From Burkholderiales bacterium (GTDB lineage: Bacteria > Pseudomonadota > Gammaproteobacteria > Burkholderiales > Burkholderiaceae_E): 6,465 nt of DNA. Below the pieces are notes generated by a model. It did no database searches and had not been told where the DNA came from. It saw nothing but the letters and a program-made list of their open reading frames with translations. Every line of letters starts with the position of its first letter. Position 1 is the first letter of the stretch. Positions 1-5,712 of the stretch are shown in pieces. Both the position numbers and the translations under genes were made by a program. The stretch lies in NCBI GenBank assembly GCA_020348765.1, contig CP070753.1, forward strand, positions 1,431,663 to 1,438,127, in the 5' to 3' direction.

Positions 1-1
1 C

Positions 2-481
2 CGCGTGAAGACCGGCGTGGGCTATCCCCAGCTTTCCGCAATCATCGAATGCGCCGATGCGGCGCACGGCCTCGGCGGGCACATTTGCGCCGACGGCGGC
101 TGCACGGCGCCGGGCGACCTGGCCAAGGCATTCGGGGGCGGCGCCGACTTCGTGATGCTGGGCGGCATGCTGGCCGGCCACGACGAGTGCGCCGGCGACG
201 TCGTCGAGCGCGACGGCGAGCGCTACAAGCGCTTCTACGGCATGAGCTCGAAGACCGCGATGGACAAGTACGCGGGCGGCGTCGCCCGATACCGCGCCTC
301 GGAGGGCAAGGAAGTGCTGGTGCCGCTGCGCGGTCCGGTTTCCGCGACCGTCGACGACATCCTGGGCGGGGTTCGCTCGGCATGCACCTACGTTGGCGCA
401 CGCCGCCTCAAGGAGCTGTCCAAGCGCACGACCTTCGTGCGGGTCACGCGCCAGGTCAACGAGATGTTCGGCGGCACGTGA
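2..481 (+). CDS. guaC: GMP reductase, C-terminal part (5' end cut by window edge)
   Basis: GMP reductase performs the NADPH-dependent reductive deamination of GMP to IMP in the cytoplasm, returning guanine nucleotides to the IMP branch point. The visible 159 residues match the C-terminal half of the bacterial GuaC/IMPDH-type TIM barrel. They start in the conserved [10 protein letters not shown] segment, then show [13 protein letters not shown], the DGGC phosphate-binding motif (bases 92-103), the glycine-rich [13 protein letters not shown] segment (about 149-187), YGMSS (236-250) and the terminal [20 protein letters not shown] block. The catalytic cysteine of the family lies a few residues before the first visible codon, so it falls outside the window. 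The GTG at position 5 is the internal valine of RVKTGVG and not a start. The C-terminus ends at the usual family length with no sign of damage. The M20 hydrolase gene follows on the same strand and may be co-transcribed. Confidence 0.95.
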   Translation, partial: RVKTGVGYPQLSAIIECADAAHGLGGHICADGGCTAPGDLAKAFGGGADFVMLGGMLAGHDECAGDVVERDGERYKRFYGMSSKTAMDKYAGGVARYRASEGKEVLVPLRGPVSATVDDILGGVRSACTYVGARRLKELSKRTTFVRVTRQVNEMFGGT

Positions 482-599
482 GCGCCCGAGAGCGAGACAT
501 CGCCCGGGCTGGCGAACCAGATGGCGCGGGGGCCAACGAACCTGGCATGGCGCCGGCCGGCAACCGCACGCGCGACGGCACCGGCGAGGTCACCGCGGC

Positions 600-604
600 G
601 GAGG
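600..604 (+). promoter_or_regulatory. Ribosome binding site that favours the start at 613
   Basis: GGAGG lies 8 nt before the ATG at 613. It is the best Shine-Dalgarno match between the guaC stop and the conserved part of the hydrolase. Two other in-frame starts, GTG at 478 and ATG at 547, have no comparable site at a suitable distance. Confidence 0.6.
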
Positions 605-612
605 CGGCGCTG

Positions 613-1869
613 ATGCTCGACACCGGCCAGGCGCGCGCGGCCGGCGAGCGCGTGATCGCCTGGGCCGAGGCGCTCGCCGCGCACACCGACCACCCGGGTC
701 AACTGACCGTGGCCTACCTGACGCCCGCCCATCGCCAGGCTTCGCTCGAGCTGCGCCAGCGCATGCGCGAGGCCGGTTTCGACGAGGTACTCGAGGACGC
801 GGTGGGCAACGTCGTGGGGCGGTATCGCGGCCGCGAGCCGGATGCGCCGGCGCTCGTGACCGGCTCTCACTTCGACACCGTGCGCGACGGCGGCCGTTAC
901 GACGGCCGGCTCGGTGTGCTGCTGCCGATCGCCGTGGTCGCCGAGTACGCGGCCCGCGGCGCGCGGCCGCGACACACGCTCGAGGTGGTCGGCTTCGCCG
1001 AGGAAGAAGGGCTGCGGTTCCACAGCGCGTTCCTGGCCTCGTCGGCACTGGCCGGCTCGTTCGACTTCGGGCTGCTCGAGCGCACCGATGCCGACGGCAC
1101 CCGCATGGACGACCTGATGCGCGCGCACGGCCTGGCGCCGGAAGCGATCGCCGGCGGCGCACGCGACCCGAGCCGGGTCGCGGCCTTCGTCGAGGTGCAC
1201 ATCGAGCAGGGTCCGGTGCTGCTCGAGCGCGGGCTCGCACTGGGCGCGGTCAGCTCGATCAACGGTGCCCGACGCGTGATGGTGCGGCTGCGCGGCGTCG
1301 CCGGCCATGCCGGCACCACCCCGATGGCGATGCGCCGCGACGCGGGGGCGGCAGCCGCCGAAGTGGTGCTCTTCGTCGAGCGCCGCTGCGCCTCGCAGCC
1401 CGACCTGGTCGGCACGGTCGGAATGCTCGCCGTGCCCGGCGGGTCGACCAACGTGATCCCGGGTGCCTGCGAGTTCAGCCTGGACGTGCGCGCGCCCCAG
1501 GACGCGGTGCGCGATGCCGCGCTCGAGGACATCCTGGCCGAGATCGCGGCCGTGTGCGAGCGGCGCGGCATCGCGTGCGAGCTCGAGCACACGATGAACG
1601 TGCCCGCGGCCCCCTGTCACCCGGAGCTGCGCGCGCAGTGGCGGGCCGCGATCGAGGCCACCGGCCAGGCGCCGATCGAGCTGCCCAGTGGCGCGGGCCA
1701 CGACGCGATGAAGATGGCCGAGATCGCGCCGATCGGCATGCTGTTCGTGCGCTGCGGCGCCGGCGGCATCAGCCACAACCCGCTCGAGACGATCACCGCC
1801 GAGGACGCGGGCGCAGCGGCGGGCGCGTTCGCGGCATTCGTCGCGAGGTTTCGGGCACCGGCGCGCTGA
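613..1869 (+). CDS. allC: M20-family Zn-dependent amidohydrolase, probable allantoate amidohydrolase
   Basis: This is a cytoplasmic metal-dependent hydrolase of the allantoate amidohydrolase / N-carbamoyl-L-amino-acid hydrolase family. AllC hydrolyses allantoate to ureidoglycine, CO2 and ammonia, the step after allantoinase in urate breakdown. From the ATG at 613 it has 418 residues, close to the usual 410-420. Likely metal ligands are His86 (in TGSHFDTV), Asp97 (RYDGRLGV), one of Glu130-132 (FAEEEG, which also carries the general base), His196 (VEVHIEQGP) and His388 (GISHNPLE). The dimerisation-domain signature VAGHAGTTPM is at 229-238, and SGAGHDA is at 359-365. All expected catalytic residues are present. 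The start at 613 is chosen for the GGAGG at 600-604. ATG 547 would add 22 residues. GTG 478, which overlaps the guaC stop as GTGA, would add 45 low-complexity residues. The neighbouring guaD, guaC and purine-type transporter favour allantoate over carbamoyl amino acids or ureidopropionate, but family members are hard to tell apart by sequence. Confidence 0.85.
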   Translation: MLDTGQARAAGERVIAWAEALAAHTDHPGQLTVAYLTPAHRQASLELRQRMREAGFDEVLEDAVGNVVGRYRGREPDAPALVTGSHFDTVRDGGRYDGRLGVLLPIAVVAEYAARGARPRHTLEVVGFAEEEGLRFHSAFLASSALAGSFDFGLLERTDADGTRMDDLMRAHGLAPEAIAGGARDPSRVAAFVEVHIEQGPVLLERGLALGAVSSINGARRVMVRLRGVAGHAGTTPMAMRRDAGAAAAEVVLFVERRCASQPDLVGTVGMLAVPGGSTNVIPGACEFSLDVRAPQDAVRDAALEDILAEIAAVCERRGIACELEHTMNVPAAPCHPELRAQWRAAIEATGQAPIELPSGAGHDAMKMAEIAPIGMLFVRCGAGGISHNPLETITAEDAGAAAGAFAAFVARFRAPAR

Positions 1870-1914
1870 GCGCGTACGGCTGCCACGGTCTGCCGACGCG
1901 TTGGGCCCGTGGTT

Positions 1915-3276
1915 TCAGGGCATGTGCGATCGGCGCCCGCGCGACGCCGGGCCGCGGCGCGATCGGCCGGGTCGGCCCGGCTCCGGGCGGCGCCACCGCT
2001 GCGCGCCCATCACGTAGGTCGCTGCCACGTTGCGATCGTCGCCGGTCATCATCAGCGTGAACAGGCGCGCGGTCGCATCCTTGCCGCGAGCCTGTTGCCG
2101 CCGCTGCTCTGGCGTGACCGCCCAGTCGAGCACGACCAGATCCGCCTCGCAGCCCGGTGCGAGCCGTCCGACCTGTCGATCGATGCCGAGCGCCCGAGCA
2201 CCGGCCAGCGTGGCCAGATAGAAGCCACGCCACGGGTCGAGGTGCTGGCCCTGCAGGGCCAGCACCTGGTGCGCATCGTGCAAGGCGCGCAGCATCGACA
2301 GGCTCGGCCCGCCACCGACGTCCGTGGCCAGGGCCACCGCCAGCCCGGCGCGCGTGGCCGCGTCCAGGTCCAGCAGGCCGCTACCGAGGACCAGATTGGA
2401 CGACGGGCAGAAAGCTAGCGAGGCGCCGAGTGCGGCCAGCCGCTCACGGTCGACCGCATCCAGCCACAGCCCGTGCGCAAGGATCGAGCGCGGCCCGAGC
2501 AGGCCGGCGCGCTCGTAGACATCCAGATAGCTGCGCGAATCCGGAAACAGCTCGGCGACCCAGGCCACCTCGTCGCGCGACTCGGCCACGTGCGTCTGAA
2601 GCACCAGGCCCTCGCGCACCGTCATCAGCCGCGCCGCGACATCGAGCAGCCCGGGCGACGAGGTCGGCGCGAACCGCGGCGTGACCGCATAGCCGAGCCG
2701 GCCGCGGCCATGCCAGCGCTCGATCAGCGCCAGGCTGGCACGCTCGGCACGATCGGCTGTCTCGCGCAAACCCGCGGGGCAGTTGCGGTCCATCAGCACC
2801 TTGCCGCAGACCATGCGCATGTCGCGCGCGGCCGCCTGCTCGAAGAAGGCATCGACCGAAGCCGGGTGCACCGTGGCCCAGACCCCGGCACTGGTGGTGC
2901 CGTGGCGCAGCAGCGCGTCCAGGAACGCGCCGGCCACCTCGTTCGCGTGGCCGGCGTCCGCGAACGCGGCCTCGGCCGGGAACGTCTGCCGCTCGAGCCA
3001 GTCGAGCAGGCCTCGGGCCCAGGCGGCCGCGACATCGAGCTGCGGATAGTGCACGTGCGCATCGACGAAGCCGGGCATGATCAGCCGGTCCCGCCAGTCG
3101 ACGATCTCGAGTCCGCTGCGGTGGCGATCCTCGTTGCGCCAGGCGCGCGCCTCGACGATGCGGCCGTCGTCGCCGATCGCGAGCGCGCCGTCCTCGATCC
3201 AGGTGATCGCACCCCGATCGGGCTCGGCGCCGGGGTCCCGCTCGAACCCCAGCAGGGTCCCACGCAAGAGCCTCAT
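1915..3276 (-). CDS. guaD: Guanine deaminase
   Basis: GuaD is a cytoplasmic zinc enzyme of the amidohydrolase superfamily that deaminates guanine to xanthine and ammonia, feeding guanine into the xanthine/urate route. The protein has 453 residues and closely follows the E. coli GuaD pattern. It has the metal-binding PGFVDAHVHYPQ (His74 and His76), TFPAE (98-102), GTTSAGVWATVHP (126-138), the MRMVCGKVLMDRN segment (154-165), TPRFAPTSSP (199-208), QTHVAES with His229 and the probable proton shuttle Glu232, AHG with His268, FCPSSNLVLGSGL (289-301), and Asp319 in ATDVGGG. The ATG at 3276 matches where homologues begin (RGTLLGF near the N-terminus). The frame is open further upstream, but that stretch has no family similarity. 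The ribosome site is poor: a GGGG ends only 2 nt before the ATG. The C-terminus carries about 25 extra Arg/Pro-rich residues. The gene lies last in the permease, permease, binding protein series, which suggests that imported purines are its substrate source. Confidence 0.95.
   Translation of the reverse strand: MRLLRGTLLGFERDPGAEPDRGAITWIEDGALAIGDDGRIVEARAWRNEDRHRSGLEIVDWRDRLIMPGFVDAHVHYPQLDVAAAWARGLLDWLERQTFPAEAAFADAGHANEVAGAFLDALLRHGTTSAGVWATVHPASVDAFFEQAAARDMRMVCGKVLMDRNCPAGLRETADRAERASLALIERWHGRGRLGYAVTPRFAPTSSPGLLDVAARLMTVREGLVLQTHVAESRDEVAWVAELFPDSRSYLDVYERAGLLGPRSILAHGLWLDAVDRERLAALGASLAFCPSSNLVLGSGLLDLDAATRAGLAVALATDVGGGPSLSMLRALHDAHQVLALQGQHLDPWRGFYLATLAGARALGIDRQVGRLAPGCEADLVVLDWAVTPEQRRQQARGKDATARLFTLMMTGDDRNVAATYVMGAQRWRRPEPGRPGRSRRGPASRGRRSHMP
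1966..1981 (+). terminator. Possible GC-rich hairpin downstream of allC
   Basis: A perfect 6-bp stem, GCCGGG paired with CCCGGC, closes a TCGG tetraloop. It lies about 97 bp after the allC stop, inside the 3' end of the convergent guaD gene. The loop resembles stable UNCG-type tetraloops, but no T-tract follows, so it is weak as an intrinsic terminator. In DNA this GC-rich, such a stem could arise by chance. Confidence 0.2.
2240..2267. repeat. 28-bp perfect palindrome inside guaD
   Basis: The half-site aggtgctggccctg is followed directly by its exact reverse complement, with no spacer and a PstI-type CTGCAG at the centre. On the minus strand it encodes GuaD residues around 338-346 (VLALQGQHL). 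E. coli GuaD has a related VLQLQG segment here, so protein constraint plus GC-rich codon choice may account for it. The transcript could fold into a long hairpin of up to about 12 bp. Confidence 0.9.
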
Positions 3277-3415
3277 CGCCCCAGCCCGAACGGCCTCGAC
3301 GGCCCCGCTCGGCGCGCATGCGGTCGCGCCTCCGGGCCCGCGAGCACAGGACCGGTCCCGGCAGGATGCGCGCAGGCGTGCAGGCCCACCTGCGCCGCGG
3401 CGCGAACGCGAATGA
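3277..3415. other. 139-bp spacer between the binding-protein gene and guaD, with a stem-loop
   Basis: This spacer holds no convincing small gene. On the minus strand, 20 nt after the binding-protein stop, a 7-bp stem (GCGCAGG with CCTGCGC, bases 3395-3389 and 3376-3370) encloses a 12-nt loop. An alternative smaller stem pairs 3380-3384 with 3389-3393. Further on is the 10-bp palindrome GGACCGGTCC (3349-3358). No T-run follows any of them. The stem-loop could protect the 3' end of the binding-protein message or limit read-through into guaD. I see no clear promoter for guaD, so read-through from the transporter genes is the simplest reading. Confidence 0.35.
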
Positions 3416-4498
3416 CTACTGCTTCGGCAGCCGGCTGGTGACGCCCTGCACGTAGAAGTCCATCTTCTGCATCGCATCGTCGCTCATCGTCTGCCCGGCG
3501 GCGAACCGGCTCTTTCCGTCCTGGTCGACGACCGGCCCGGCGAACGGGTGCAGCCTGCCGGCGATGATGTCGCTCTGCATCTGCGCGATCTGCGCGCGGA
3601 CCTCGGCAGGGATCGCGTCGCTGAGCGGCGCCAGACGGATGAAACCGTCCTTCATGCCGCCCCACGGGTTGTCTGCCTTCCAGTGGCCGTCGAGCACCGA
3701 CTGCGCGACCTGCGTGTAATAGGCGCCCCAGTTGTGCGTGGTCGCGGTCAGGTGCGCCTTCGGCCCGTACCTGGACATGTCCGAGTGATAGCCGAAGGCC
3801 CAGACGCCCTTCTCCTCCGCGGCCTGCACCACCGCGGTCGAATCGGTGTGATGCGTGACCACGTCCGCCCCCTGCGCGATCAGCGCCAGCGCCGCTTCAC
3901 GCTCCTTGCCCGGGTCGTACCAGGAATTGACCCAGATCACCTTCATCTCGGCATCGGGTGCGACCGTGCGCATGCCGCGGACGAACGCGTTGATTCCCTG
4001 CAGCACTTCCGGAATCGGGAACGCGGCCACGTAGCCGACCACGCCCTTCTTCGACATGTGCCCGGCGATCACGCCGTTGAGGTATCGACCTTCGTAGAAG
4101 CGGGCGTTGTAGTTGCCCATGTTCTTCGCGCTCTTGTATCCGGTCGCGTGCATGAACGTGATCTTCGGAAACTGGCGTGCCACCCGCTCGGTCGGGTTCA
4201 TGTAGCCGAACGAGGTCGTGAAGATCAGGCGATGGCCCTGCTGGGCCAGGCCGCGGATCACCCGTTCGGCGTCCGCGCCCTCGGGCACGCTCTCGACGAA
4301 GGTCGTGCCGACCTTGTCGCCGAGCGCCTGCTCCATCTCCTTGCGGCCGACATCGTGCTGGTAGGTCCAGCCGGCGTCGCCGATCGGACTGACGTACACG
4401 AAGCCGACCTTCAGCGGTTGCTGGGCAAGGGCGCCGGTGAGCGGCACGGCGCCGAGCGCGGCGGCGAGAACGAGAGCGGAACGGCGGGAAATCGACAT
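3416..4498 (-). CDS. BMP-family ABC transporter substrate-binding protein
   Basis: This is a periplasmic solute receptor of the BMP (Bmp/Med/PnrA) family, whose characterised members bind nucleosides or purines. It has 360 residues. The N-terminus MSISRRSALVLAAALGAV is a signal peptide with an Arg-Arg pair before a hydrophobic core. A likely AxA cleavage follows Ala25 (ALA before QQPLK). No lipobox cysteine is present, so the protein is probably soluble rather than a lipoprotein. The mature part begins LKVGFVYVSPIGDAGWTYQHD (29-49), then PEGADAERVIRGLAQQG (72-88), FTTSFGYMNP (93-102), GRYLNGVIAG (137-146), GVVGYVAAFPIPEVLQGINAF (152-172), NSWYDPGKEREAALALIAQGADV (191-213), and GYHSDM and HNWGAYY (236-241 and 255-261). 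Start 4498 is supported by AGGAG 6 nt upstream. It is the receptor for the two permeases upstream on the same strand. The ligand is unproven; purine nucleosides or bases are likely from family and from guaD next door. Confidence 0.92.
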   Translation of the reverse strand: MSISRRSALVLAAALGAVPLTGALAQQPLKVGFVYVSPIGDAGWTYQHDVGRKEMEQALGDKVGTTFVESVPEGADAERVIRGLAQQGHRLIFTTSFGYMNPTERVARQFPKITFMHATGYKSAKNMGNYNARFYEGRYLNGVIAGHMSKKGVVGYVAAFPIPEVLQGINAFVRGMRTVAPDAEMKVIWVNSWYDPGKEREAALALIAQGADVVTHHTDSTAVVQAAEEKGVWAFGYHSDMSRYGPKAHLTATTHNWGAYYTQVAQSVLDGHWKADNPWGGMKDGFIRLAPLSDAIPAEVRAQIAQMQSDIIAGRLHPFAGPVVDQDGKSRFAAGQTMSDDAMQKMDFYVQGVTSRLPKQ

Positions 4499-4504
4499 CG
4501 GGAT

Positions 4505-4509
4505 CTCCT
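4505..4509 (-). promoter_or_regulatory. Ribosome binding site of the binding-protein gene
   Basis: AGGAG on the minus strand ends 6 nt before the ATG at 4498. It fixes that start over the longer open frame beginning at 4570, and it agrees with the signal peptide beginning at MSISRRS. It is stronger than the site in front of permease 2 or guaD, in keeping with the higher protein output usually needed for a binding protein. Confidence 0.7.
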
Positions 4510-4570
4510 GGGGTCGCATCGAGCAGAGTGCCTGGCGCGCGCGCGGCCGGGCCGACGGTCGACCCGACAC

Positions 4571-4600
4571 GGGCGCTTGGCGCCCAATGATCGCCGATCA
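4571..4600. promoter_or_regulatory. Paired dyad symmetries upstream of the binding-protein gene (possible operator or hairpin)
   Basis: Two inverted repeats lie side by side 73-102 bp upstream of the binding-protein ATG. GGGCGC-TTG-GCGCCC is at 4571-4585. TGATCG-C-CGATCA is at 4588-4600, a perfect 6-bp dyad around one base. The second has more A/T than its surroundings and the look of a small operator half-site pair. The first could form a short hairpin after the permease genes. No convincing -35/-10 pair could be placed nearby, so a regulatory role is speculative. Confidence 0.3.
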
Positions 4601-4617
4601 CGGCGGCCGAAGCCAGC

Positions 4618-4682
4618 CGTGCGGTTCGGCGACGCGGTCGAGCCGTTCCGTTCGCCGGCGCCGACGAGCCGTGCGGAGCAGC
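4618..4682. repeat. Decayed extension of the 13-bp tandem array
   Basis: Continuing the 13-bp register leftward from the intact array, the blocks at 4618-4630 and 4644-4656 each match the consensus CATTCSGTTCGGG at 10 of 13 bases. The block at 4670-4682 matches at 7 of 13. The blocks at 4631-4643 and 4657-4669 match poorly (6 and 4). That the two good matches fall exactly in phase (39 and 65 bp from 4683) suggests old, mutated units rather than unrelated GC-rich sequence. Counts were made by eye. Confidence 0.45.
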
Positions 4683-4786
4683 CATTCGGTTCGGGCATTC
4701 CGTTCGGGCATTCCGTTCGGGCATTCCGTTCGGGCATTCGGTTCGGGCATTCGGTTCGGGCATTCGGTTCGGGCATTCGGTTCGGC
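4683..4786. repeat. Direct tandem array, eight copies of a 13-bp unit
   Basis: Eight adjoining 13-bp units begin at 4683, 4696, 4709, 4722, 4735, 4748, 4761 and 4774, with consensus CATTCSGTTCGGG. Only one internal position varies. Units 2-4 are CATTCCGTTCGGG. Units 1 and 5-8 are CATTCGGTTCGGG, except that the last base of unit 8 is C. Grouping of identical variants points to recent local duplication. The array begins 8 nt beyond the permease 2 stop codon on the minus strand and occupies most of the right part of the 296-bp gap (4499-4794) before the binding-protein gene. No reading frame is closed by the unit on either strand. Because 13 is one more than a multiple of three, all three frames of a strand give the same cycling 13-residue peptide. 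This is a minisatellite-like locus; any function is unknown. Confidence 0.95.
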
Positions 4787-4794
4787 CGCGCGGC

Positions 4795-5712
4795 TCAGTC
4801 CGGATACGGCCGGTTCAGCGACGCCGGCGCGTTGAGGCGGATGGTGCGCGGATTGCGCGAGATCAGCACCAGCACCACGATCGTCGCGAGGTAGGGCAGG
4901 CTCGAGAGCAGCTGGCTGGGCAGCTCGACGCCGAGCGCCTGCGCGTGGAACTGCAGGATCGTGACCCCGCCGAACAGGTACGCGCCGACCAGCACCCGCA
5001 GCGGCCGCCAGGTGGCGAACACCACCAGTGCCAGCGCGATCCAGCCGCGTCCCGCGACCATGTTCTCGGCCCACATCGGTGTGTAGACGGTCGACAGATA
5101 GGCGCCGCCGATGCCGGCCATCGCGCCACCGAACAAGGTCGCCGCATAGCGGATCGCGATCACCGGGTAGCCGATCGCGTGCGCCGAGTGCGGCGACTCG
5201 CCGACCGCGCGCAGCACCAGCCCCGCTCGGCTGCGGTACAGCAGCCATGCGACCGCAGCGAACACTGCGAACGACAGGTACACGGCCGGGGTCTGCGCGA
5301 ACAGCACCGGGCCCACGAGCGGCAGCTCCGAGAGCACCGGCAACACCAGCGGTTGCATGCCGCGCAGCGCGACCGCGACATAGCCCTGGCCGACGAACGC
5401 GGACAGCCCGATGCCGAAGATGGTCAGCGCCAGCCCGGTGGCCACCTGGTTGGCGCGCAGCGTCAGCGCAAGCAGCGCGAACACCGCGGCCATCGCCATG
5501 CCGGCCAGTGCGCCGGCAGCCAGCGCCAGCCACGCGGATCCGCTGGCGGCCATCGCGGCGAAAGCCGCGACCGCGCCGATCAGCATCATGCCCTCGACGC
5601 CGAGGTTGAGCACGCCCGAGCGTTCGGTGACCAGCTCGCCCAGCGCCGCGAACACGAGCGGCGTGCCGGCCGCGAGCGTGCCGGCCAGCAGCGGCACCAG
5701 GGTCTCGATCAT
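4795..5712 (-). CDS. ABC transporter permease 2 (BMP-type nucleoside/purine importer, NupQ/YufQ-like)
   Basis: This is an inner-membrane permease of the BPD_transp_2 type (branched-chain amino acid/ribose/nucleoside permease family). The 305-residue length is normal for the shorter partner in BMP-type systems. It is almost entirely hydrophobic, with about eight to ten likely membrane segments. Family hallmarks are ERSGVLNLGVEGMMLIGA (30-47), RANQVATGLALTIFGIGLS (86-104), the cytoplasmic coupling loop LRAVGESPHSAHAIGYPV (167-184), FGGAMAGIGGAYLS (194-207) and GRGWIALALVVFATWRP (221-237). The ATG at 5712 overlaps the stop of permease 1 in an ATGA arrangement, and no strong Shine-Dalgarno site is seen, so translation is probably coupled. 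It should pair with permease 1 and the binding protein downstream. Transport of purines or nucleosides is inferred from context. Confidence 0.93.
   Translation of the reverse strand: MIETLVPLLAGTLAAGTPLVFAALGELVTERSGVLNLGVEGMMLIGAVAAFAAMAASGSAWLALAAGALAGMAMAAVFALLALTLRANQVATGLALTIFGIGLSAFVGQGYVAVALRGMQPLVLPVLSELPLVGPVLFAQTPAVYLSFAVFAAVAWLLYRSRAGLVLRAVGESPHSAHAIGYPVIAIRYAATLFGGAMAGIGGAYLSTVYTPMWAENMVAGRGWIALALVVFATWRPLRVLVGAYLFGGVTILQFHAQALGVELPSQLLSSLPYLATIVVLVLISRNPRTIRLNAPASLNRPYPD

Noticed and set aside
388..1776. Long minus-strand open frame opposite guaC and the hydrolase (462 codons)
   Set aside because: It is antisense to a gene with clear family motifs. Its His/Arg/Ala-rich translation fits a shadow frame in GC-rich DNA and matches no family I recognise.
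1870..1914. Intrinsic terminator in the 45-bp convergent gap
   Set aside because: No stem followed by a T-run (either strand) could be found in the gap itself. The only nearby hairpin lies inside the guaD end and lacks a T-tract.
393..2060. Long plus-strand open frame overlapping the hydrolase gene (555 codons)
   Set aside because: It is an Arg-rich shadow of the hydrolase in another frame, with no recognisable domain.
3897..4763. Minus-strand frame starting inside the repeats and running into the binding-protein gene (288 codons)
   Set aside because: Beyond the repeats it is an out-of-frame Arg-rich reading of the binding-protein gene, which has its own clear start and ribosome site.
4683..4786. 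CRISPR array or plasmid replication iterons
   Set aside because: The 13-bp units adjoin with no unique spacers, and no cas genes are present. No rep gene, DnaA boxes or AT-rich tract is nearby, so iterons are also unsupported.
3548..4894. Plus-strand open frame opposite the binding-protein gene (448 codons)
   Set aside because: It is antisense to a well-supported gene. It stays open because of base composition and runs through the tandem array.
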